This document shows, one piece after another, positions 1 to 8,976 of a stretch of 64,000 nucleotides of DNA. The notes beneath the pieces are model-generated. The model ran no database searches. It saw nothing but the letters and a program-made list of their open reading frames with translations, and was not told where the DNA came from. A program made the position numbers and the translations under genes. The DNA comes from F22 sp963678855 (GTDB taxonomy: Bacteria; Bacteroidota; Bacteroidia; Bacteroidales; Bacteroidaceae), in the NCBI GenBank assembly GCA_963678855.1, contig OY787448.1:1364001-1428000 (forward strand), given 5' to 3'. The stretch's first letter is position 1. Each line of letters starts with the position of its first letter.

Positions 1-100
1 GAACTTCAGTCTTACGACCGATTATGGCTTTGATCAACTTGATATTGCTGTCATCATCCTCAGCTACGAGAATCACTGGCTTATAATCTTCCTGTTTCAT
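1..100 (-). CDS. Response regulator receiver protein, N-terminal fragment
   Basis: The reverse strand from 100 opens with ATG and encodes 33 residues up to the window edge. They include the segment PVILVAEDDDSN, the beta-1 strand and acidic pocket (EDD) typical of CheY-like receiver domains, followed by an amphipathic helix. The gene continues beyond base 1, so the output domain is unknown: it could be a stand-alone receiver, a DNA-binding regulator or part of a hybrid kinase. It was too short at the edge for automatic calling. The family assignment is by motif only. Confidence 0.7.
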   Translation of the reverse strand, partial: MKQEDYKPVILVAEDDDSNIKLIKAIIGRKTEV

Positions 101-220
101 AATGTGATTTATACAAGTAGGGTTTATTTTTAGTTTTTATTTCGTCCGCAATTTAGTTATTTTTTTCGAGATATACCATCTTATTAATAAGAAAAACATG
201 ACAATACAGCCCTCTATGCC

Positions 221-1099
221 TTATTTTTTTATTGTATAGGTACTAGAACCTATTAAAATGTTCTCAGCGAAGATATCAACTTGATAAGTACCAGCATACA
301 AGAACTCCTTGACATCCCAATACACTGTGACAGCTTGTGGTTCACCTGTATACTCGATATATTTCTTGATTGAATAGTGCAATCGAGTATTCTCATAAGC
401 GAAAGTATCGTTCATCCCTCGTGCAAGCACACTATTGTCTGGCTTCAGAACGCGCACATATAAGATACGCTCTCCAGGTGTGGCAGTAATATTCTTTGCA
501 ATTGTAAAATCTATCTGGAATTGCTTGATATCCTTTACGCGTTTAGCTCTACGCTTACGCTTAGTTTTACCATAAATCTGAATATTTGTGGCATCAAGTT
601 GAGAAGCAAGTGCCACTTGCTGGTCCAACTGCTTTTTAACCTCCTGCAAATCATCACGCTCACGACGCGTCCTGTTATACTGACGAGTCACTTGCTTAAT
701 GACTTCCTTTTGCTTAGCATTGATTCGGTTTAGCGAGTCAATCTGAGCCACAAAGCTACGCATAACTTTACGTAAAGAAGATAGTTCTTTCTTTAAACGA
801 CGGATTTCACGTGCATTGCTGGTTTTAACCATCTGCAATTCTTGAAGAAGTTGGCGGACTTTACTCTGCTCCTTATCCAGCAACTTACCCAAAGAATCAT
901 TCTTTACTTGAATCTGAAGTTCGTCGTATTGTTGAGCAAAAAGCGTATATTCATTTTCAAGTTCTTCTTTCTGAAGTGCAAATTCAGCAACCAGCTCATT
1001 CTTTGTTTGATTCTCTTTAACAAGCAATCCACTAAGAACGAGGACTAACACGATTAGTACCACCGAAGCGACACCAAGGATTTTGATATTGATTTTCAT
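221..1099 (-). CDS. Membrane-anchored coiled-coil protein of unknown function
   Basis: 292 residues. Residues about 7-27 form one hydrophobic segment (VASVVLIVLVLVLSGLLV), which looks like an N-terminal anchor or uncleaved signal. Residues about 30-165 are charged heptad-like sequence rich in K, E, Q and L, expected to form a long coiled coil. A basic patch (KTKRKRRAKRVK, about 178-189) leads into a C-terminal globular domain of about 100 residues with alternating hydrophobic strands. The topology suggests a short cytoplasmic tail with coiled coil and beta domain on the periplasmic side. I recognise the general Bacteroidota pattern but no named family. A promoter box lies only 5 bases from the ATG, so the message may be leaderless. 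Confidence 0.75.
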   Translation of the reverse strand: MKINIKILGVASVVLIVLVLVLSGLLVKENQTKNELVAEFALQKEELENEYTLFAQQYDELQIQVKNDSLGKLLDKEQSKVRQLLQELQMVKTSNAREIRRLKKELSSLRKVMRSFVAQIDSLNRINAKQKEVIKQVTRQYNRTRRERDDLQEVKKQLDQQVALASQLDATNIQIYGKTKRKRRAKRVKDIKQFQIDFTIAKNITATPGERILYVRVLKPDNSVLARGMNDTFAYENTRLHYSIKKYIEYTGEPQAVTVYWDVKEFLYAGTYQVDIFAENILIGSSTYTIKK

Positions 1100-1104
1100 G
1101 CGTA

Positions 1105-1136
1105 CAAAAATACTGATTTATAGTGACTTTCTCAAT
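1105..1136 (-). promoter_or_regulatory. Candidate promoter of the coiled-coil gene
   Basis: On the minus strand TATTTTTG (1112-1105) matches the Bacteroidota -7 box TAnnTTTG, with ATTG (1136-1133) 20 bases upstream as a one-mismatch -33 box. The -7 box ends 5 bases before the ATG at 1099, leaving almost no 5' leader. Confidence 0.5.
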
Positions 1137-1213
1137 AAATGTATTTTAAAAGGGACTAAAAATACCTAGGCATTTATAACCTTTAGATTAAATAGCCACT
1201 CGAAGGAATATTT

Positions 1214-2305
1214 CTACTTTAGTTGTTTGAAGTATGTTTCCAATAACTCTTTAGCAGCTGTAAAACTACTACTCTGATTATTAAGCACTTCGCGCTCTTT
1301 GGCAGTTAGCATTGCTTCAATCACTTCATTATGATAGAAACTATCTTTTAACTGCTCATTAATGCTCTCATACATCCAATACTTAGCTTGCTCTTGACGG
1401 CGATAATCGAAGTAACCATTCTTCTTCACAAAGTCAATATAATCATAGACCATATCCCATACTTCAGCTATCTTGAGACCATAAAACCCACTATACGTAA
1501 GTACTTTTGGTGACCAGCCACTATCTGGTGCTGGAAACAAATGCAATGCATTGCGAAACTGACTAGCAGCCAATTCTGCTGGCTCAACATTATCACCATC
1601 AGCTTTATTAATGATGATACCATCAGCCATCTCCATAATCCCTCTCTTGATCCCTTGAAGTTCATCACCAGTGTTAGCCAACTGAATCAAAAGGAAAAAG
1701 TCAACCATACTATGTACAGCTGTTTCACTTTGCCCTACACCAACTGTTTCAACGAATATTTTATCAAAGCCTGCTGCCTCACATAAGATAATAGTCTCAC
1801 GAGTTTTGCGAGCTACACCACCAAGACTACCAGCAGAAGGACTAGGACGTACAAAACTATCAGGGTGTACTGTTAGTTTTTCCATGCGCGTTTTATCTCC
1901 TAGGATAGAACCTTTACTACGTTCACTAGAAGGGTCAATAGCGAGTACAGCTAGTTTACCACCATGCTTCTCTAACAAGTGGATACCAAATTCATCGATA
2001 CTAGTACTCTTACCAGCACCCGGCACCCCGCTTATTCCCACACGAATGGCATTGCCACTATGAGGAATACATTTCTCAATAACCTCTTGTCCCATAGCAT
2101 GATGATCCGGACGTAGGCTTTCAACCAATGTTACAGCTTGTGCTAATGTTGGGATATGTCCTTTCAAGATGCCTTCCACGTACTCATTGACTGACAGTTG
2201 CGGACGACGACGTTTCTTGCGATACGGACTTACGGATGAGGGTTGGGCAACACCTTTGTTGACTACCAGCCCTTTATATTCTGGATCGTTTTCTGGATGA
2301 TTCAT
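1214..2305 (-). CDS. meaB: Methylmalonyl-CoA mutase-associated GTPase MeaB
   Basis: 363 residues, a usual length for the MeaB/ArgK family of G3E GTPases. The Walker A loop GVPGAGKS is at 93-100, the ETVGVGQSE switch motif at 186-194, and the base-recognition motif NKAD at 233-236. MeaB proteins chaperone the B12-dependent methylmalonyl-CoA mutase: they gate cofactor loading by adenosyltransferase and protect the radical intermediate. The mutase genes are not in the window, but a PduO-type cobalamin adenosyltransferase is encoded at 25449-26024. An N-terminal basic stretch (PYRKKRRRP, 27-35) precedes the core. ATG at 2305 is the only good start. It sits 44 bases downstream of the DUF1573 gene on the same strand, so co-transcription is possible. 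Confidence 0.93.
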   Translation of the reverse strand: MNHPENDPEYKGLVVNKGVAQPSSVSPYRKKRRRPQLSVNEYVEGILKGHIPTLAQAVTLVESLRPDHHAMGQEVIEKCIPHSGNAIRVGISGVPGAGKSTSIDEFGIHLLEKHGGKLAVLAIDPSSERSKGSILGDKTRMEKLTVHPDSFVRPSPSAGSLGGVARKTRETIILCEAAGFDKIFVETVGVGQSETAVHSMVDFFLLIQLANTGDELQGIKRGIMEMADGIIINKADGDNVEPAELAASQFRNALHLFPAPDSGWSPKVLTYSGFYGLKIAEVWDMVYDYIDFVKKNGYFDYRRQEQAKYWMYESINEQLKDSFYHNEVIEAMLTAKEREVLNNQSSSFTAAKELLETYFKQLK

Positions 2306-2349
2306 AACTTAAACGTATTTATGGTCAACTACTTCCTAAAGTACATGGG

Positions 2350-3402
2350 CTACAACTGAATAGTCATCTCTAGTTTAGGTTGCAGAGGATCGTTTGTTAT
2401 CAATAATAGGCGTAGTGATTCTTCACCAGCCTCGATATATTTCTTTCGAACAGTAACACTCATCTTTTCATTAGCACCTGGTGCTAGTGTACTATGCTTA
2501 AGACGTACTTCCACAGCAGGGTTAAAGACTTGCACACGATGTATTTTAAGTACTTGATTGCCTTTATTGTGAAGTACCACTCGACGAGTAACACGACTCT
2601 TACGAGCAATATCTTCTGAGATATTCAGCTTCATACTATCAAGAGTTACCGCAGGACTATTTTTTGTGTTTTCTGCGTAAACAGGGAGCAAAGTAAATGT
2701 CAGAGGCAATTGATTCTCTCCACTCACTAAGTCACCTTCAAAACGTGACAAATACAAGTCTGCATTATACTCACCGAATCTATTGATTTCGCCTGAACGC
2801 AAACGAAGACTAATTGTACCTTGTTGATTTGGCTCAAGGACTTCAGGCTCATACTTAGCTTCTACATAAGGAGGTAGATGCATCAATTGTACACGGTAAG
2901 GCTCTTGCCCTTGGTTAGCGATACGCATCATTTGACTAGGCACATTTGTCTTCTGCACCTCACCAAAGTCTAGCGAAGTCACACCAATGCGCACATTCCC
3001 CATTTGAACAGGCAACATGATACTATAGTCGGTAATCTGCTCTACAACAATACCAGAAAAATGGGCATATAGGCGATTAGGTGTGGCATTTGAATAAATA
3101 GCAATTTCTTTATCAAAATGCCCTAACAATTCGGCATCAAAGATTGCTTTTACAACTGCGCTGTCACCAGCCATAATGGCATCATGTGGCCAATCGACTT
3201 CAGTACACCCACAAGAAGCATACACTTGATTGATCATCATAGGGCTATCGCCAGTATTGTGCACCACAAATTCAATCGTCTCAGGATGTTTCCATTGAAC
3301 CTGACCAACTTCTTTGTGAACTGCTGTCAATGACATTTTAGGCTGTGCCCAAACGGATAGGGTCGTCACTAGAAGACCCAATATGAATAGAAATTTCTTC
3401 AT
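2350..3402 (-). CDS. DUF1573 exported protein
   Basis: 350 residues. The first 19 residues (MKKFLFILGLLVTTLSVWA, then Q) form a Sec signal peptide. Residues about 28-115 are a typical DUF1573 Ig-like domain with the signature HNTGDSPMMINQVYASCGC, often found in Bacteroidota periplasmic or surface proteins. A second Ig-like domain of the same general kind runs from about 140 to 230 and a third from about 255 to 350 (HNKGNQVLKIHRVQVF). The function is unknown; such ASPM/DUF1573 folds usually mediate protein contacts. Two promoter-like boxes lie upstream at 3443-3450 and 3488-3495, so it is probably transcribed separately from the alpha-2-macroglobulin gene before it. Confidence 0.85.
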   Translation of the reverse strand: MKKFLFILGLLVTTLSVWAQPKMSLTAVHKEVGQVQWKHPETIEFVVHNTGDSPMMINQVYASCGCTEVDWPHDAIMAGDSAVVKAIFDAELLGHFDKEIAIYSNATPNRLYAHFSGIVVEQITDYSIMLPVQMGNVRIGVTSLDFGEVQKTNVPSQMMRIANQGQEPYRVQLMHLPPYVEAKYEPEVLEPNQQGTISLRLRSGEINRFGEYNADLYLSRFEGDLVSGENQLPLTFTLLPVYAENTKNSPAVTLDSMKLNISEDIARKSRVTRRVVLHNKGNQVLKIHRVQVFNPAVEVRLKHSTLAPGANEKMSVTVRKKYIEAGEESLRLLLITNDPLQPKLEMTIQL

Positions 3403-3442
3403 CTTGATTGTATATATAATCCTATCTCCGCCATTCTTACTT

Positions 3443-3495
3443 CAAAGTTATTTGACTCTGAGCTCACGACGGAGAAAAACAGTCATGCAAAGATA
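3443..3495 (-). promoter_or_regulatory. Two candidate -7 boxes before the DUF1573 gene
   Basis: Minus-strand TAACTTTG (3450-3443) and TATCTTTG (3495-3488) both fit TAnnTTTG. They lie 40 and 85 bases before the ATG at 3402. No clear TTTG -33 box accompanies either, so this is a moderate call. Confidence 0.4.
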
Positions 3496-3509
3496 ATCAT
3501 TCTATCTGA

Positions 3510-6500
3510 TTATTCGATGGTTATTGCTTTAGAATCTGAGCTCGCTGTGTATTCAGGAGCATAACAAGATTTAATTTCTACACCATTGTCTCGGTAGGCT
3601 CCTGATTGTTGGGCAAGCATCTCGTATGTCACGACAGTTTCACCTTTTGGGATACGGTGGATAAAACAATGCATCTCTGTGGTTTTCGGATCTAAATAAT
3701 AACTAGGATATCCCCAGTAAAAATCGGCTACTTGTCTACGAGGCACAAGAGCTCCTGCATAACGATCAATAATTTGAATCAACGACATACTTTGTGGAGC
3801 ATCAATAGTCAATTGAACACGCACCACATCTCCTTTATCGAAAGTTGTGCATGGACGCCAAAGCTTTTTATGGTTATCGCGAACCTCCTTCAGAAGCACA
3901 CGCTTTATAGACAATCCAGATGTTGAGACAGCCCCCAATAGTGTATTCTTCTGTTTGTACGTACCAGATACGACTCCCCAAAGTGGCACTGAAGATTCAT
4001 TCTTAACAGTTGCTTTTTTGAAGCCACCCTCTGGGGCTGCAATATCATCAAGAACCAACCCTGTATCAACAGCTCTCCACCCTCTACGCAAGATACTAGA
4101 AGTCTCATCAGAAGAGACCTGTAAAGTCAACTCAGCAGAGAATGTACTAGGCACATGAGAATCTATGGCTAACAAACTATAAACAATACGAGTTTGATCG
4201 CCTATACCTGACCAAACTTTAGTACGCGCTTCTTGCAGAGCATGCATAATAACTTCATCTTTTTCACTCTTATCTCCCAACAAATTGGTCAGATAAACAG
4301 CAGAAGACAATGAGCGAGTATTGCCTGAATACAAGGCATACTCACGAAGTGAATGCATCAATGTTTGAGCACGCTGTGGTTCACCTAGTCGCAATGCAGT
4401 TAAAGCCACTTGCAACTTGTGGTACACTGGTATATCACGGCTCTCTTTTGGTATACGATTATAGAAGTAGCGAACTTCTTCAGGCACAATGTGCCCATCA
4501 TTGTATAATGCCCACACATATAAATAGGTATAAGGATCGAAATACTTATCACTTTTTTCTTTGCGCTTTAATACTAGCATGCAGTCGTGAGCTCTACGTT
4601 GTGCCCAAGCTTTTGCTTTATCGATTGCTGCATAGACCTCTGCATCTATGCTACCTTCTGGGAGTAGCATAGCCATATGTGCATGTAGCTCTAGCACATA
4701 CATTGTCAGATAATCTGATGCATCCATACCAGCAAACCAAGAGAATCTACCGTCTGGAGCTTGTAATGCTTTCAGTCCTTTGACATAAGCTTTCTTCTTC
4801 ATCGCCAAAGTGGTATCTCCCGCAGCAAGATCCAACCATAGTGCGCGACGAGCTTCCTGTTGCACTTCCCATGGCGTAGAAACTAATGCGTTCTCTTTAT
4901 GGGTCATTAATTTCTTACTTTTTATTTCATCGTTGAGCCATGTTTTCAAAGCTGGCTGCTTGTCCAAAATCATTTGCCCTAGCAAGGTCGCATAATAACG
5001 ATGCATGCTACCATAGACACAATATGGGTTGCCATCGGCATACATACTAGGCAATTGTTGTAAGGCGACACTGTACAAGCCATGTGTCAACTCCACGTGG
5101 ATTTTATCAGCTTGTTCAAAAGGTTTCATATTGCTGTTCCAAGTATCACCTTGCATCCCAAGTGGTGACAATGTAAATGGCAACGAAGCTTTTACTTGTA
5201 TTTGATTATCTAGCACTTGCAATACATGTTGTTCTCCATCTTGTGCTTGTTTGCTTCGTGCAATAACACGATAACCGACTGCACCTGCTTGTACAAAGAC
5301 TTTTGGTATCCATCGTAAAGTGCGTTGTCCCTTAGCTTTTAACACAAACTTTTGTGTATGTTCTTGCAGAGTTTTCTTTGTTTCTAAGTCGAACAACTGC
5401 CAGTCAAGCGTCACAGTACTTGAAGCATCCTGTCTATTACTGACATGTGTCGCCAATGTCAATTCATCACCCACTCTACAGAAACGAGGCAAGGTAGGAT
5501 GTACCATCAAAGGCTTATTGGTTATAACCAGAGTATCCATTTCTCCTTGCCACAAAGAGTCGGTATGAGCTAAAGCACGCACCTTCCATGTTGTTAGATC
5601 GGCTGGCGTTTTAAAAGAAGCTTTTACATACCCCTTCTTATCAGTCTGCAAATTAGGATAAAAGAAAGCAGTTGGAGTAGAGGCCTCTCGAAGAAAATCT
5701 GAAGAGATAGATTTTCCATCAGAAACGTTTCCACCTTCATCATGTTCTTCCTCAGGGAGTACGAAAGCAGGCTGCACTTCGTTTAAAGCTGATTTTGTTC
5801 TGCGCTGGCTCTTTGCACGATAACGGGCACTCACCATTCCTCGAATACGTAAAGAATTATAATCCCAGCTTCCCATAAAGGTGTCTCTTTTCCATGTAGA
5901 GATAGAGAAGTCAGGCAATTCATATCTATAATAATCAGGGGTAGCACGACGTAACCAAGGCTCTGAAACATTACTTCGAATCAAACTTGGGTTCCAATGC
6001 AATATCCAATTGTTACTTGAATAAGCCAAAGCATCAAGAGCTGAATCGTACATCCACAATCCAACCGTTGCCTGAACTGGTTTATTTTCTGCATCAAGCA
6101 CACGTAACTTCCATGTCTCTGGGGTCTTAGGGACCAAGTGATCTCTAAATGAAACAGTTTGAATATGAAGCGTCTTATCTGGTTGTTCTAATTCTACATC
6201 GGCTCGATCATAATCCACATGTCCATCACCAATGACGTAAAACTTCACCTTGATTCCGTGGTGCATTTCTGGTGTATATTGCAGCGTAGCAGAGTAAATA
6301 GAATCTAATTGTTGTGCACCTGTTTGCTGCAACTTTTTCGTATACACCTTCTCTTTAGTTGCATACATCATATACACGTGGCGATTCGGTCTATTCACAC
6401 GGCAAGTGATGTATGCTGGTGACTTAGGGCTAAATGTATAGTTATGTTTGGCTAGCCATAATGTATTCTTTAAACTATCTGGAAGTTGTGGTTTATTCAC

Positions 6501-8621
6501 TTCTTTGCCACCATATACAACAAAGTCCTGCTTAGCATCGTGACTCTCACCTGACTGTGCCACGACGTGATAAGACATCTCAAAGTATTCTTTTCTCCAT
6601 AACACTTGAAGAGAATCTAAGGTCACACTAACTGAAAGGCGACCTTTAGCATCCGTGACACCTTCACCTCGCAGCACAACAGTTTCTGGTCGAGAATTGA
6701 ATCTTCCTGACCAATCAAATCGCCAGAAGTCTCTGCGTTCTAGTGAATAAGTCACACGAGCATTTTGTAGAGGCAACCCTGTCATTTGAACTGCTTCAAG
6801 AGAACATATAAATGGCTGTCCAACTTTTAAACTATCTTTTTGTAGAGGAAGTGCATTCACTTTAAAACTAGGCAACTGGTAGTCAGCCACTTCTATAAAT
6901 GCACGCCCTGCTAAATCTTTCGAAGATAAGTGATAGCTACCATTAAGCCCTTGTTTAGGCAGTGCAATATGTACCGTAGCAACCCCATGGTCATCAGTCT
7001 CAACAGCAAAAGCTCTCACTTTCTTGCCGCTAGGATTTTTCAGGGTTAAAATTATTTTTTTATGTCTAAGCACGTGACCACTAACGTCACTTTTTTCATA
7101 GGCACAAACACGAGCATGTACACTGTCTCCAGGGTGATAAATAGGGCGATCTGTTGCAATATGCATTCTGGAACGGCTCAAACTTTCGGGGTAAGAAACA
7201 GAAGAATAGCCTGCGGTAAGCAAAGGCATAAACTGATCTGCTTTTCCCTCTGGAAGACGGACTGAAACTTCGGGTCTACTAACAGGACAATTAGAAAAAA
7301 GAGCTACACCATTACTATCAGCTTTCATGGTGCGAGAAAACTTCCTTCCTTTTATATATACTATAGCTCCTGGCACAGCCTCACCGGTCAATTTATTGAG
7401 TGCAAGTACATAATAAGTTTTTGAATTGACTTTAGTTGTCAATGCTGTCAAATCAGAAACTGCAATAGTATTGTTATCAGTTTTAATGGGTACAGCAAGA
7501 CTGTCAGGATAGTCGACAATCGGTTTAATTGATACAGCATACTTCCCATAAGGCATAGGAGGCAGATTGACAATTGTTCTCTTGTTACTATATGTCGTAT
7601 CAGTAAGTAATGGTACAACATGTGTCTTATTACCGATCTTAATAGACACTCGAGGTACATTTGTAGCATTTATTCGAATCCTAATACTATCAGTTGAGAA
7701 GTATTGACGCTGAATAGAAGCATATATAGATGGTCTAATAATCTGATAATACATACTCTGTAGCTCTCTAACACGACGAGCATTTGGATAACGCGATATT
7801 CCTTCTTTGGCAATACGCAATGCTAAATTCACATTCCCAATACGTTGTGCTTCAGCAGCACGAGCAATGTACAACTCAAGAAAAGTGCTACATTGAGTAT
7901 AAGTTGGTATTAACGTATCAAATCGCTTGAGACGCTCATCAGGTTCAGAAAGGTGTTGCACCTGGCCAATAGCCACAAGCAAAGCTGCGTCCAATTGATT
8001 ATCTTCTTGTTCTATAGATAACCATTGTTCGTATAATGCGCTCTGCATATTAGTCAGTTTCTCTGTCTCTTCTTTAGTACGTCCATAATAACTAGCAGAA
8101 AGCCTCATACGATGTAATACTAAATTTGACAGCAACGGATATAGGCGATGCCTAAACACCTTACCACCTTTTCCTATCTTAACAAAAGGCACGTATGACT
8201 TGGCAGAAACTTTAGATAACTGCTCCCCATAATTATATATATAATGTGCATGATTGACTATTTCATCCACCTCATCATTTGACAACAACGCACACTGCAA
8301 AGTGTGCACAATGGCCTTTTCTTTATAATCCACAGCTGATTGTTGCCATTCTTCTAATTGAGATGCAATCTTGCTACGAGCATCTTCAGGCAACTTACGA
8401 TATGTATCAAGTTGAACAGCAAGAGCCCGCCCCTGTTGAGGTACATTATTTTCTTTATCGGCTAGGTGATACATCTGACTAGACAACTCGAGTGTCAATT
8501 TAGGACGATCATCCTTCTGAGCTTGCTCTATAGATTTCCAGAGTTTATCGTATTTATCAGCTTGGGCTAAAACACAATAAAACAACAAGACAAATAATAA
8601 AGACCATTTAATCGTTTTCAT
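3510..8621 (-). CDS. Large alpha-2-macroglobulin family protein with degenerate thioester site
   Basis: 1703 residues from ATG at 8621. The frame is open to 8693, but a -7 box at 8691-8698 and a good signal peptide (residues 1-20, ending VLAQA) favour 8621. After a helical N-terminal part (about 20-330) come MG domains, including the MG2 signature TDRPIYHPGDSV near residue 495, and the central A2M domain near 990 (FYPNLQTDKKGYVKASF). Bacterial A2Ms are periplasmic protease traps; most carry a reactive thioester, PYGCxEQ or similar. Here the aligned region (about 1198-1204) reads NPYCVYG, with Cys1201 displaced and no EQ, so covalent trapping is probably lost. This resembles E. coli YfaS, which also lacks the thioester. 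The last part is an alpha/alpha toroid followed by beta domains. Neighbour DUF1573 protein is also exported. Confidence 0.88.
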   Translation of the reverse strand: MKTIKWSLLFVLLFYCVLAQADKYDKLWKSIEQAQKDDRPKLTLELSSQMYHLADKENNVPQQGRALAVQLDTYRKLPEDARSKIASQLEEWQQSAVDYKEKAIVHTLQCALLSNDEVDEIVNHAHYIYNYGEQLSKVSAKSYVPFVKIGKGGKVFRHRLYPLLSNLVLHRMRLSASYYGRTKEETEKLTNMQSALYEQWLSIEQEDNQLDAALLVAIGQVQHLSEPDERLKRFDTLIPTYTQCSTFLELYIARAAEAQRIGNVNLALRIAKEGISRYPNARRVRELQSMYYQIIRPSIYASIQRQYFSTDSIRIRINATNVPRVSIKIGNKTHVVPLLTDTTYSNKRTIVNLPPMPYGKYAVSIKPIVDYPDSLAVPIKTDNNTIAVSDLTALTTKVNSKTYYVLALNKLTGEAVPGAIVYIKGRKFSRTMKADSNGVALFSNCPVSRPEVSVRLPEGKADQFMPLLTAGYSSVSYPESLSRSRMHIATDRPIYHPGDSVHARVCAYEKSDVSGHVLRHKKIILTLKNPSGKKVRAFAVETDDHGVATVHIALPKQGLNGSYHLSSKDLAGRAFIEVADYQLPSFKVNALPLQKDSLKVGQPFICSLEAVQMTGLPLQNARVTYSLERRDFWRFDWSGRFNSRPETVVLRGEGVTDAKGRLSVSVTLDSLQVLWRKEYFEMSYHVVAQSGESHDAKQDFVVYGGKEVNKPQLPDSLKNTLWLAKHNYTFSPKSPAYITCRVNRPNRHVYMMYATKEKVYTKKLQQTGAQQLDSIYSATLQYTPEMHHGIKVKFYVIGDGHVDYDRADVELEQPDKTLHIQTVSFRDHLVPKTPETWKLRVLDAENKPVQATVGLWMYDSALDALAYSSNNWILHWNPSLIRSNVSEPWLRRATPDYYRYELPDFSISTWKRDTFMGSWDYNSLRIRGMVSARYRAKSQRRTKSALNEVQPAFVLPEEEHDEGGNVSDGKSISSDFLREASTPTAFFYPNLQTDKKGYVKASFKTPADLTTWKVRALAHTDSLWQGEMDTLVITNKPLMVHPTLPRFCRVGDELTLATHVSNRQDASSTVTLDWQLFDLETKKTLQEHTQKFVLKAKGQRTLRWIPKVFVQAGAVGYRVIARSKQAQDGEQHVLQVLDNQIQVKASLPFTLSPLGMQGDTWNSNMKPFEQADKIHVELTHGLYSVALQQLPSMYADGNPYCVYGSMHRYYATLLGQMILDKQPALKTWLNDEIKSKKLMTHKENALVSTPWEVQQEARRALWLDLAAGDTTLAMKKKAYVKGLKALQAPDGRFSWFAGMDASDYLTMYVLELHAHMAMLLPEGSIDAEVYAAIDKAKAWAQRRAHDCMLVLKRKEKSDKYFDPYTYLYVWALYNDGHIVPEEVRYFYNRIPKESRDIPVYHKLQVALTALRLGEPQRAQTLMHSLREYALYSGNTRSLSSAVYLTNLLGDKSEKDEVIMHALQEARTKVWSGIGDQTRIVYSLLAIDSHVPSTFSAELTLQVSSDETSSILRRGWRAVDTGLVLDDIAAPEGGFKKATVKNESSVPLWGVVSGTYKQKNTLLGAVSTSGLSIKRVLLKEVRDNHKKLWRPCTTFDKGDVVRVQLTIDAPQSMSLIQIIDRYAGALVPRRQVADFYWGYPSYYLDPKTTEMHCFIHRIPKGETVVTYEMLAQQSGAYRDNGVEIKSCYAPEYTASSDSKAITIE

Positions 8622-8690
8622 GGGTTTGGTGGCTAATAGATTAATATTTCTTACAGTGCATAAAGCTAGAACGCACTGAAGTACACAACA

Positions 8691-8720
8691 CAAAAGTAAT
8701 AAATAAACACGAGAAACAAG
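8691..8720 (-). promoter_or_regulatory. Promoter of the alpha-2-macroglobulin gene
   Basis: Minus-strand TACTTTTG (8698-8691) fits the -7 consensus. CTTG (8720-8717), one mismatch from TTTG, lies 18 bases upstream. A transcript from here would start near 8685 and give a leader of about 60 bases to the ATG at 8621. Confidence 0.5.
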
Positions 8721-8976
8721 GCTAGAAGTAGCTTTTTGTAAGTAAAGTTTGAATAAAATAAAGCAAAAGCAAACTCTAAGTACTAAGTAAATAGCATAAA
8801 TGACTACAGGCTAGTATTCCAATCGCAGCTCACAAGGAAAACCAAAGACTCACGTAACATTATTGTAATAAATATGTCACAGCATTGTATCCTGTTTGTC
8901 CTAAACCTGTAACAACAAAAGAGGATATTTGCGTCGTAAATAAAACTAGCATTATAAAAACAGTAAAGAGAAAGCA

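Noticed and set aside
8622..8693. 24-residue upstream extension of the alpha-2-macroglobulin gene
   Set aside because: It overlaps a promoter box and precedes a normal signal peptide; Cys-rich residues there do not form a lipobox.
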